From Candidatus Thioglobus sp. (lineage in GTDB: Bacteria; Pseudomonadota; Gammaproteobacteria; PS1; Pseudothioglobaceae): 44,467 nt of DNA. The translations under genes were made by a program, and so were the position numbers. The stretch covers positions 1-44,467 of the forward strand of contig NZ_JAQWSS010000037.1 in assembly GCF_029243085.1 (NCBI RefSeq), read 5' to 3'. The notes under the pieces were generated by a model. The model was not told the DNA's origin. It saw only the letters and a list, made by a program, of their open reading frames with translations, and ran no database searches. Below, piece by piece: positions 37,488-44,467 of this stretch (position 1 is the stretch's first letter; each line of letters starts with the position of its first letter).

Positions 37488-38861
37488 TTAATCAAAATAA
37501 CCTTCAAATAATTCTTCTACTTCATGAATTTTATTCACATCGGTTAATATCAGTAAGACATGATCCCCTTCTTCGATCATTAATTCTCTGGAACCCATAA
37601 TCACTTCATCATTGCGCACGATAGAGCCAACGACAACCCCGTCTGGTAAGTTAAGCTGCTCAATCGTCCTTCCAACAACGTCTGAATGCTCCTTATCGCC
37701 ATGAACAATTACTTCAATCGCCTCAGATTTACCTTGGCGCAAAGAATGCACCATCATCGTATCACCTTTACGAATATGTGCCAAAATACCACTGGTGGTA
37801 ATTTGATCAGGCGAGATTACCATATCCACATCTTCACTCTGCTCAGCTAAGTCTTCATAAACATTACGTTTTACTAAGGCGATCGTTTTATGAGCACCAA
37901 GGCGTTTTGCCAAAATTGAGACAATAACATTAATTTCATCCGAATTGGTTAACGCTAAAAACAAATCGGTGTTTTCAATGCCTTCTTCTAACAACAGCTC
38001 CTCATCTGATGCATTACCCCGTAGCACCAACGCATCTTCCAACTGATCTGCCAATTCCTTAACGCGACTTTTACTCATTTCAATAATGCGTACACGATGA
38101 TTTTTCTCTAAATGTTTAGCCAGATTAAGGCCAATTCGTCCACCACCGGCAATAATAATATTTTTATAAGCCTTATCAAGTCGCCTAAATTCTTTTAAAA
38201 CCTTAGAAACACTGGATTTTTTAGTTACAAAATAAACACGATCGCCGTCTTTAATAACTGTATCACCATAAGCTGAAATGGCTTGGCCATTTCGATACAA
38301 ACTAACAATGCGCATATGAATATTAGGCAAATGTTTGTGTAATTCTTTAATAGGGTGACCAACAATAGGGGTTCCGGCATAGGCTCGAGTTTCAACCAAC
38401 TGCACCAAACCATTTTCAAATTCAAATACTTGTTCAGCTCCTGGAACTTCAACCACACGCTTAATATAATTCGTTACCAATCCTTCAGGTGTAATGATGA
38501 AATCAATTGGAATAGCGTCATCTGAAAATAACTCTTTACGGTGTAAGTATTCGGCTGTACGTACACGGGCAATTTTTTTATCTACTTGGTAAAGTGTATG
38601 CGCCATCTGACAAGCAAGCATATTACCTTCATCTGACTTAGTAACGGCAATCACCATATCCATATTTCTAATATCCGCCTCTTCTAAAATATTTGGATAA
38701 GAAGCATGACCACAAATCGTTTTAATATCTAAGTGTCGCTGAAGATCCAGTAAATTGGTATCGTCTTTATCAATAATAGTAATATCATTAATATTATCTT
38801 CACTTAAATATTTAGCCAAAGTAGAGCCAACTTGGCCAGCGCCTAAAATTAAAATTTTCAT
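37488..38861 (-). CDS. trkA: Trk potassium transporter regulatory subunit TrkA
   Basis: TrkA is the cytosolic NAD(H)/ATP-sensing ring that gates TrkH. The 457-residue protein has the doubled RCK_N-RCK_C arrangement. The first nucleotide-binding motif is ILGAGQVGSTLAKYL at the N-terminus. The second is IIAGGGRIGLNLAKHL at about residue 233. Each is followed by its C-terminal regulatory half. It begins two bases after the stop of the ntrX-like gene, an arrangement that points to a shared transcript and possible control of K+ uptake genes by the same signals. Confidence 0.97.
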   Translation of the reverse strand: MKILILGAGQVGSTLAKYLSEDNINDITIIDKDDTNLLDLQRHLDIKTICGHASYPNILEEADIRNMDMVIAVTKSDEGNMLACQMAHTLYQVDKKIARVRTAEYLHRKELFSDDAIPIDFIITPEGLVTNYIKRVVEVPGAEQVFEFENGLVQLVETRAYAGTPIVGHPIKELHKHLPNIHMRIVSLYRNGQAISAYGDTVIKDGDRVYFVTKKSSVSKVLKEFRRLDKAYKNIIIAGGGRIGLNLAKHLEKNHRVRIIEMSKSRVKELADQLEDALVLRGNASDEELLLEEGIENTDLFLALTNSDEINVIVSILAKRLGAHKTIALVKRNVYEDLAEQSEDVDMVISPDQITTSGILAHIRKGDTMMVHSLRQGKSEAIEVIVHGDKEHSDVVGRTIEQLNLPDGVVVGSIVRNDEVIMGSRELMIEEGDHVLLILTDVNKIHEVEELFEGYFD

Positions 38862-38863
38862 AA

Positions 38864-39445
38864 TTAAATCTTGTTCTTATCAATGCCTAAATCTTTGAGT
38901 TTTCGATATAGTGTTGTTCGTTCCAAACCTGCTTTGGCAGCAACTGCTGCAATGTTATGATTGTTTTCTTGCAAGTGATGATTGAAATATTCTTTTTCAA
39001 AAATATTCCTAGCCACTTTAAGCGGTGCATCAAACTCAATACCGGTGACTGCTTGCTGATTATTCCTTGTCATATTTTCAGATAAAAATTTACGTACCAA
39101 TGGCAAAATATCATGCAGTGGTTTCTTTAAAAAATCTACCGCACCAAGCTTGATTGCCTTAACCACATCTTTATGCTCTGCATGACCAGACATCATCACA
39201 ATAGGCGTTGAAAATCCTGCTTCAATCCATTCTTCTAATAACGACATACCGTCTTGACCTGGCATCCATACATCCATCATAACTAAATCAAAGGATTGTT
39301 TTGCAATTAGGCTTTTAGCTTCTTGTGCATTAGCGGCTAAACTAACTTGATAATTAACATCTTCTAAAGTATCCATCATGGTTTCAGAATTAATACTTTC
39401 ATCATCGATAATGAGAATTCTGCCAATTATGTTTGTATTGTTCAT
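38864..39445 (-). CDS. NtrX-like response regulator without AAA+ domain
   Basis: A 193-residue regulator. The receiver domain (about 1-125) has the acidic pair D14/D15, phospho-acceptor D58 in VMMDVWMPG, the SGHAE switch region and KKP at 107-109. A short linker leads straight to a Fis-type helix-turn-helix (about 140-190) with NIAAVAAKAGLERTTLYRKLKDLG, as in NtrX. The roughly 240-residue AAA+ sigma-54 activation domain of canonical NtrX is missing. The frame is open and both ends look family-like, so this is an internal deletion rather than a frameshift. It probably acts as an ordinary DNA-binding regulator partnered with the NtrY-like kinase upstream. Confidence 0.88.
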   Translation of the reverse strand: MNNTNIIGRILIIDDESINSETMMDTLEDVNYQVSLAANAQEAKSLIAKQSFDLVMMDVWMPGQDGMSLLEEWIEAGFSTPIVMMSGHAEHKDVVKAIKLGAVDFLKKPLHDILPLVRKFLSENMTRNNQQAVTGIEFDAPLKVARNIFEKEYFNHHLQENNHNIAAVAAKAGLERTTLYRKLKDLGIDKNKI

Positions 39446-39467
39446 TACATATACCTCTTGTTTTTAT

Positions 39468-41624
39468 CTATTCTTGATAATCAAATTCAATGGTGATTTT
39501 GGCACCATGTGGCTTCACATTAGATGCAAATATACGCGCATCATGTTGTTCAATAATATTTTGCACAATGGCCATGCCTAGGCCACTACCTTTGACCTTA
39601 GTGGTCACATAAGGCTCAAAAACCCGATCTAATACTTCTTCATTAAAGCCTTCGCCATCATCCATAATGCTTAATCGAACTATTTGCTTATTTGGCAGAT
39701 ATTGGGTCATAATATTAACGTTGACCGCCTTAGATGATGATTCAGCTGAATTCTTAACCAAGTTAATCAATACTCTTGAAAGACTGGTTGAATCAAGCAA
39801 TAGCTGCGGCACATCCTTATCTAAATTAAAAGTCACACTTAAACCTTCTTGCGCATCATATAAAGAGATTGACTGATCAATAACGGTGTTTAAATCACTT
39901 GGTTTTCGTTCAATTTGCGGTGTATTAGCATAATCTGCAAAAGCGCTGACCATAAGATCCATAGACTGTACTTGATCAATAATCGTATTGGTGGTTTTAT
40001 CAACAACCTCCAAATCTCGATCTTGTAAAGAATCCATAAAACGATTACGTAAGCGTTGTGCTGAGAGCAAAATTGGCGTTAGCGGATTTTTAATCTCATG
40101 CGCCATACGTACAGCCACCTCACCCCAAGCAGCTTTTTTCTGGGCGCGATTTAGCTTGGAAATATCCTTAATAATAATGACATATCCTAAAATCTTATGG
40201 TTACTTTCAAGCGCTGCACCTTGGCAAGACAACAAAAGATGTCTGTCAGTCAAACTTAATTCAAGCGATTCATTCCACTCACTGTGTTGAATTTTGAATT
40301 GTTCAGTGGTTAATGCAAATAGAGGGGCCAACTCTGGATACTGCTTGCCCATTTCAGCACAACTCTTACCCACAAAGGCTTGCTCATTCTCAATATTAAA
40401 CATGTTGCCAATGACTGGATTAATAAGACGAATCTTTCTATTCTCATCTAAAGCAATCACACCGTATGAATATTTCAAAATAGTCTCTAAATATAAATTA
40501 TGGGTATTCAGACTTTCTTTAGAACTTTGAATTTGTGATGACATAATATTAAACTGATCAATCAGTAAACGTACATCGTCACTATCTTCGCTTTGTTTTA
40601 TACGCACATCGTAATTACCTTGGGCTATCTCTCGAGTGGCAACCGACAGGTTATTGAGCGGTCGCATAAGTTTTTCAATCATACGAAAAACCAACATGAG
40701 CGCACTTAATGTTGCTAATAATACGGTTGATGAAAAGTCAATCATGAAACGCTTTTGAGTGACAGAAGTATTTAAGTCAAATTCAATCTTTTTAGTTCTT
40801 TTGGTAAAAGCTTCAACTTGAGATAAAAATCCCAATAGTCCAGGATCCGCTGCATAGACTGCATCCACTACAAAAAAAGTTTTGTCTGCAGATCGAGAAA
40901 TATAACGTGTTGACATCTTAACCTGAATAACGTTTGTGGCACTATCTTCATTAATGGTGCGTGGCTGAGCACCAGGCAACGGTTGATCTTCAACTGCCAT
41001 ACAATTCGAAATATCAGCAGTCTTGGCAATCACCTCTTCTTTCTCATCCAACAAAGTAATCTGACAAGCCCAACCTTTATCAATTAGGCCTTCTAAAAAA
41101 ATACGCATACTTGTTTTATAATTGCCAGCATCTTTCTTAAAGTCACCAAATGAAGTGATTAGCGTCAATAAACGCTTGGTTTGCTGAGTGTAACGCTCAT
41201 TTCTAACAGCTTGAACACCTTGGTACAATCCATCCACTTGATGGATAAAGTTATTACTAAACGTATCAAAGGTTTTTTCAGAATCTGCAACGTTATTTTG
41301 AATGGTTTGAAAAGAAAACAAATAAAATGACAATACTGGCACAATCACCAACATAGGTACAATCTTAATAAACGACCAGGTGAATTTAGAACCAACTACA
41401 TCGTGCCCAATATCGCGCTTAAGTCGAGTAACATCAGTATAGATGTAATAAATTGAAACCAAGCTTAAGATGACGTTATAGCCAACCAAATAACCCCACC
41501 ATTGTTCAATTAATTGAGGATTCAAGCCTAAATAAAAAGTGCCTGAAATAGACAATAGAAACACCGAAGCCCAAAACCAAGTAGGTGGCGTGCTCATAAA
41601 ACTTGCAGTTTGGCGATAAGTCAT
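39468..41624 (-). CDS. ntrY: NtrY-like membrane sensor histidine kinase
   Basis: A 718-residue sensor kinase. Three TM helices lie in the first 105 residues and a fourth near 295-315, enclosing a periplasmic sensing region. A HAMP segment and a PAS domain (about 375-480) follow. The phospho-acceptor is His509 in AHEIKNPLTPILLSAQRL, and the ATPase domain has LINLVKNSAESS and FEPYVTTKVKGSGLGMAIV. This order is that of NtrY. Its likely partner is the shortened NtrX-like regulator 22 bp downstream, which has an AGAGG site. The signal is unknown; the linked trkAH genes suggest osmotic or K+ status as one option. Confidence 0.92.
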   Translation of the reverse strand: MTYRQTASFMSTPPTWFWASVFLLSISGTFYLGLNPQLIEQWWGYLVGYNVILSLVSIYYIYTDVTRLKRDIGHDVVGSKFTWSFIKIVPMLVIVPVLSFYLFSFQTIQNNVADSEKTFDTFSNNFIHQVDGLYQGVQAVRNERYTQQTKRLLTLITSFGDFKKDAGNYKTSMRIFLEGLIDKGWACQITLLDEKEEVIAKTADISNCMAVEDQPLPGAQPRTINEDSATNVIQVKMSTRYISRSADKTFFVVDAVYAADPGLLGFLSQVEAFTKRTKKIEFDLNTSVTQKRFMIDFSSTVLLATLSALMLVFRMIEKLMRPLNNLSVATREIAQGNYDVRIKQSEDSDDVRLLIDQFNIMSSQIQSSKESLNTHNLYLETILKYSYGVIALDENRKIRLINPVIGNMFNIENEQAFVGKSCAEMGKQYPELAPLFALTTEQFKIQHSEWNESLELSLTDRHLLLSCQGAALESNHKILGYVIIIKDISKLNRAQKKAAWGEVAVRMAHEIKNPLTPILLSAQRLRNRFMDSLQDRDLEVVDKTTNTIIDQVQSMDLMVSAFADYANTPQIERKPSDLNTVIDQSISLYDAQEGLSVTFNLDKDVPQLLLDSTSLSRVLINLVKNSAESSSKAVNVNIMTQYLPNKQIVRLSIMDDGEGFNEEVLDRVFEPYVTTKVKGSGLGMAIVQNIIEQHDARIFASNVKPHGAKITIEFDYQE

Positions 41625-41709
41625 TTATTCTTATTCGATATAAGTCAATTAACCGGAATTATCTCATAAATAAAGTGGCAATATTATTACTTGTTGCTAA
41701 AATACAACA

Positions 41710-42747
41710 ATGATTCAAACCGACCAACAATTAAGTGATTTTTTAACTGTCATTAAATCACAAACTCATTTAGCCATTGACACCGAATTTAAGCGTGTTG
41801 ATACTTTCTACCCTATTTTATGCTTAGTGCAAATTGCTACTGAGTGTGGCGCAGAGTGCATTGACATACTGGCCATTGAAAATTTAGAACCTTTGTTTAA
41901 TAAACTATACGATGATAGTAGCATTTGGATTGTGCACTCAGCACGCCAAGATATTGAAGCCTTGTATTATTTATCTAATCGATTGCCCAATCAATTATTC
42001 GATACTCAAATTGCCGCGCATTTTCTTAATCACCCTGCACAAATATCATATCAAAAACTCACTGAAATTCTACAAAGTGTTATTTTAGATAAAGCTTATA
42101 CACGGCTTGATTGGACCATACGCCCACTGCCTGCTGAGGCAATTGAATATGCGTTAGATGATGTGCGTTATTTACTCAAAAATTACGCACAGCTCAACGA
42201 GCAATTAATAGCTGAAAAAAAACTGGCTTGGCTTATGGCTGAAGGCATAGATTTATCTGATATTAACTTATATCTACCAAATCTTGATCAGGCTTGGAAA
42301 AAAATAAAAGGCCTGTCTAAGCTTTCTACAAGTAAACACCAAAAGGCAGCACAGTTAGGAGCTTGGCGCGAATCACAAGCCGTGGCTAGCAACAAGCCTA
42401 GAAAATGGATTATGAAGGATGAGCAGTTAATTAATTACGCCTCAAATAAAGAGAAACTCTCAAGCCAGGCTAAGAACACGTTTAATGAATTTTTGTCGCA
42501 ACATCCGCAGTTAACTGAAGTTCGTATTGAGGTTAGCAGTCACCAACCCCCTAGCAAGAGTGAAAAACAGCAAAAAAATGAACTGCAAAAACTCATCCAA
42601 AAAATTGCAGTTCAGTATAATCTTGACGAAACATTGGTTGCTAATGGCAAAACATTGTTAAAGTTTATTCGTGGCGATCAATCAGTTAAATTTTTAACTG
42701 GTTGGCGTTATCACATACTAAAAGAGGAGTTGAAAAATGTTAAATAG
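41710..42747 (+). CDS. rnd: Ribonuclease D
   Basis: RNase D is a 3'-5' exoribonuclease that trims tRNA and other small RNA precursors. The 345-residue protein has the DEDD catalytic residues: AIDTEFKRV, VHSARQDIEAL and YALDDVRYLL. HRDC-type helical domains follow, with ARESQAVASNKPRKWIMKDEQL typical of the first. Its last 11 bases overlap ppa, and the ppa ribosome-binding site lies inside the rnd end. It diverges from ntrY across an 85-bp gap. Confidence 0.94.
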   Translation: MIQTDQQLSDFLTVIKSQTHLAIDTEFKRVDTFYPILCLVQIATECGAECIDILAIENLEPLFNKLYDDSSIWIVHSARQDIEALYYLSNRLPNQLFDTQIAAHFLNHPAQISYQKLTEILQSVILDKAYTRLDWTIRPLPAEAIEYALDDVRYLLKNYAQLNEQLIAEKKLAWLMAEGIDLSDINLYLPNLDQAWKKIKGLSKLSTSKHQKAAQLGAWRESQAVASNKPRKWIMKDEQLINYASNKEKLSSQAKNTFNEFLSQHPQLTEVRIEVSSHQPPSKSEKQQKNELQKLIQKIAVQYNLDETLVANGKTLLKFIRGDQSVKFLTGWRYHILKEELKNVK

Positions 42748-43267
42748 TCTTAAACCCGTTACTGCAGGAAATCTACCCGATGAAGTTAATGTCATTATTG
42801 AAATTCCGGCCAATTCATCGCCGGTTAAGTATGAGATTGACAAGGAAACCGGTGCTATGTTTGTAGACCGTTTTATTTCAACACCTATGTTCTATCCATG
42901 CAATTATGGCTTTGTACCAGAAACATTGGCAGACGATGGTGATCCAGCTGATGTATTAGTCATTACGCCGTATCCATTGATTCATGATTCAGTTATTACC
43001 GCTCGCCCAATTGGCGTATTGCGTATGACTGATGAAGCAGGTAAGGATGTTAAAATTCTTGCCGTTCCAACAGACAAACTATGCAAATCTTATCACGATA
43101 TCAAAGGTATTGATGATGTTGGTGCAACACTTAAAGATCAAATTGAGCATTTTTTCCGTTACTATAAAGATCTAGATGAAGGCAAATGGGTTGAAATTGA
43201 TGGCTGGGGTGATGCTGAAGAAGCTAAAAGAGAATTACAAGAATCTTTTGACGCTTATACTAAATAA
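42737..43267 (+). CDS. ppa: Inorganic pyrophosphatase
   Basis: A soluble family I pyrophosphatase that hydrolyses PPi and pulls biosynthetic reactions forward. At 176 residues it equals the E. coli enzyme. Metal-binding acids are in DGDPADVLV and in MTDEAGKDVKIL. Substrate-site residues appear in KYEIDKETGAMFVDRF and FYPCNYGFVPETL. A strong GAGGAG site in the end of rnd precedes the ATG, which fits a highly expressed protein. rsmD starts three bases after its stop. Confidence 0.98.
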   Translation: MLNSLKPVTAGNLPDEVNVIIEIPANSSPVKYEIDKETGAMFVDRFISTPMFYPCNYGFVPETLADDGDPADVLVITPYPLIHDSVITARPIGVLRMTDEAGKDVKILAVPTDKLCKSYHDIKGIDDVGATLKDQIEHFFRYYKDLDEGKWVEIDGWGDAEEAKRELQESFDAYTK

Positions 43268-43270
43268 ACG

Positions 43271-43846
43271 TTGAGCAATACCACCAATCAATTCCAAATT
43301 ATTGGTGGTACACATCGAGGTAGGAAATTTCACTTTCCTGATGCGCCTAGTCTTAGACCCACGCCTAATAAAGTAAGAGAAACTTTGTTTAATTGGATTC
43401 AATTCGAATCTAATAATAAGATTTTTTTAGACTTATTTGCCGGTAGTGGCGCCCTAAGTTTTGAAGCGCTTTCTCGAGGCGCTCAGCAAGTAGTTAGTAT
43501 TGAAAAAGATTATCAAGCATTTCAAAGTCTAGAGAAAAATCGAAAAATATTAAAATCAGACAAAATTCATATTATCAATACTAGCGCTCTAGATTTTTTA
43601 GATAGAAAGCCTACTCAAAACTTTGACTTTATCTTACTCGACCCGCCTTTTCATAAAAACTTCCTTGAAAAAGTCTTGATACAACTCTCAAAATCAGGTT
43701 TTTTCAAGATAGGATGTCAAGTTTATCTAGAATCTGAATTTGAAATAACCGAACACTTTTTATCTGAAAAAATTTCCCAAAAATTTAGAATTAACAAACA
43801 AAAACGCTCAGGACAAGTGCATTATTGCCTAATTGAGGTATTATAG
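43271..43846 (+). CDS. rsmD: 16S rRNA guanine(966)-N2 methyltransferase RsmD
   Basis: RsmD methylates G966 of 16S rRNA in the small subunit. The 191-residue protein begins with IIGGTHRGRKFHFPDAPSLRPTPNKVRETLFNW, a family signature. The SAM motif is DLFAGSGALSFEALSRGA and the catalytic motif LLDPPFHKNF. The start is TTG, three bases after ppa, with no Shine-Dalgarno site; no ATG precedes the conserved segment in frame. It is followed by coaD, as in many gammaproteobacteria. Confidence 0.95.
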   Translation: MSNTTNQFQIIGGTHRGRKFHFPDAPSLRPTPNKVRETLFNWIQFESNNKIFLDLFAGSGALSFEALSRGAQQVVSIEKDYQAFQSLEKNRKILKSDKIHIINTSALDFLDRKPTQNFDFILLDPPFHKNFLEKVLIQLSKSGFFKIGCQVYLESEFEITEHFLSEKISQKFRINKQKRSGQVHYCLIEVL

Positions 43847-43870
43847 ACTTATTCATTATTGGCACTATTT

Positions 43871-44350
43871 ATGACAAAAAGAATTGCAATTTATCCTGGC
43901 TCATTTGATCCAATCACGAATGGTCATATTGACTTAATTAAACGTGCCAGCAAATTGTTTGACGAGGTTATTGTCGGTATTACTCAAAACAGTAAAAAAT
44001 CTGCTTTTCTAAGTATTGATCAGCGCATTGATATTACTAAAGAAACTTTAAGCGGAATTAATAATATTAAAGTGATGAGTTTTAACACTTTGTTAGTTGA
44101 CTTTGCCAACGCTCAAAACGCCCAAGTTATTTTGCGTGGGTTACGCGCTGTTAGTGACTTTGAATACGAATTTCAACTCTCGGGCATGAATAAACACCTT
44201 AATCCTACGATTGAGACTCTGTTTATGACGCCAGCAGAGCAATACGCCAACATTTCCTCCTCGTTAGTTCGAGAGATTTTATCTCTAAATGGCGATATCA
44301 GCCATTTTGTACCAAAATCAGTAGAAATTCTACTTAAGCAACACTTATAA
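43871..44350 (+). CDS. coaD: Phosphopantetheine adenylyltransferase
   Basis: CoaD transfers AMP from ATP to 4'-phosphopantetheine, the penultimate step of CoA synthesis. Starting at the ATG 43871 (MTKRIAIYPGSFDPITNGHID) the protein is 159 residues, equal to the E. coli enzyme. The ORF-track start is a TTG four codons earlier and adds only MALF. Nucleotidyltransferase motifs are TNGHID near the N-terminus and ISSSLVREI near the C-terminus. LRGLRAVSDFEYEFQLSGMN is highly conserved. It ends 89 bases before dnaK. Confidence 0.97.
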   Translation: MTKRIAIYPGSFDPITNGHIDLIKRASKLFDEVIVGITQNSKKSAFLSIDQRIDITKETLSGINNIKVMSFNTLLVDFANAQNAQVILRGLRAVSDFEYEFQLSGMNKHLNPTIETLFMTPAEQYANISSSLVREILSLNGDISHFVPKSVEILLKQHL

Positions 44351-44381
44351 GATCACTTTATTATTTTTTTCATTATTACTC

Positions 44382-44410
44382 CTTGAAATAGAAATACTCA
44401 CCCCTATATA
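44382..44410 (+). promoter_or_regulatory. Sigma-32 heat-shock promoter of dnaK
   Basis: CTTGAAA (44382-44388) and CCCCTATATA (44401-44410) are 12 bases apart, fitting the sigma-32 consensus CTTGAAA-N11-16-CCCCATNT with one changed base. It lies 28 bases before the dnaK ATG. This indicates heat-shock control by RpoH and that dnaK starts its own transcript. Confidence 0.85.
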
Positions 44411-44415
44411 GGGTG
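44399..44415. repeat. Inverted repeat over the -10 box of the dnaK promoter
   Basis: CACCC and GGGTG flank CTATATA, and the core CCCTATATAGGG (44402-44413) is a perfect 12-base palindrome. It covers the sigma-32 -10 box up to the likely transcript start, so it could be an operator or only a by-product of the GC-rich -10 sequence. Confidence 0.45.
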
Positions 44416-44438
44416 TATATCAAATACAAGGAGTAAAA

Positions 44439-44467
44439 ATGTCAAAAATTATCGGTATTGACTTAGG
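44439..44467 (+). CDS. dnaK: Chaperone DnaK, N-terminal fragment
   Basis: The window ends ten codons into a frame reading MSKIIGIDLG, the start of the Hsp70 ATPase domain of DnaK. An AAGGAG site lies five bases before the ATG, and a sigma-32-type promoter stands upstream. grpE, often placed before dnaK, is not here; coaD precedes it instead. The fragment is too short for the ORF track, but promoter and N-terminus together make the call reliable. Confidence 0.88.

Noticed and set aside
1-44467. Mobile elements, CRISPR arrays, tRNA and rRNA genes
   Set aside because: No transposase or integrase, no regularly spaced direct repeats, and no tRNA-like or rRNA-like stretch was recognised by eye; a tRNA scan would settle the tRNA point.

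Overview
The window reads as chromosomal DNA of an AT-rich gammaproteobacterium. Nearly every protein has a standard gammaproteobacterial counterpart (RatA, RluE, RsmD, TrhO, TypA, DinG, TrkAH, NtrYX). The compact layout and the pair of secreted rhodaneses suggest a sulfur-oxidising lineage such as the SUP05/Thioglobus group. That placement is an inference from gene content; no marker gene was compared. I see no insertion sequence, prophage, integrase, CRISPR array, rRNA or tRNA. No gene-free gap exceeds about 165 bases.

Layout: (1) 1-8081, plus strand: the tail of map, a DUF502 membrane protein, aspS, nadA, yebC and purL, closed by a hairpin terminator. (2) 8137-11357: a YtoQ-family gene, a YgjP-like metallopeptidase gene, and a minus-strand set of trhO, a small methyltransferase and grxD. 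(3) 11431-17274: dxs (TTG start, short leader ORF) with a DUF2062 gene, then minus-strand ispG, a 100-residue single-TM protein, rlmN, HU and smpB. (4) 17273-19000: ratA, rluE and a DUF455 ferritin-like gene. (5) 19037-22253, minus: five consecutive genes for exported proteins (small Cys protein, two near-identical rhodaneses, Sel1-repeat protein, DUF3530 hydrolase-fold protein). (6) 22312-27215: rnhA and an asparagine-synthetase-like gene on minus, then leuC, leuD and ruvA on plus. (7) 27354-32273, minus: a lone RND efflux permease and typA. (8) 32365-36018, plus: rlmE, ispB and dinG. (9) 36015-41624, minus: ntrY, a shortened ntrX, trkA and trkH. (10) 41710-44467, plus: rnd, ppa, rsmD, coaD, and the first codons of dnaK behind a sigma-32-type promoter.

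How the genes fit together: most are core housekeeping genes for translation and RNA modification (aspS, trhO, rlmN, smpB, rluE, rlmE, rsmD, typA), isoprenoid/quinone synthesis (dxs, ispG, ispB), cofactors (nadA, coaD), purines and leucine (purL, leuCD), and potassium uptake (trkAH with the NtrYX pair). The least ordinary parts are the exported rhodanese cluster, the NtrX-like regulator lacking its AAA+ domain, the asnB-like gene that resembles N-acetylglutaminylglutamine amidotransferase, the smpB/ratA start codons that overlap each other, and the dxs leader region. Genes are tightly packed, with many 1-17 bp overlaps, so translational coupling is probably common. Clear Shine-Dalgarno sites are visible at only some genes (aspS, grxD, HU, leuD, ppa, dnaK and the secreted cluster).
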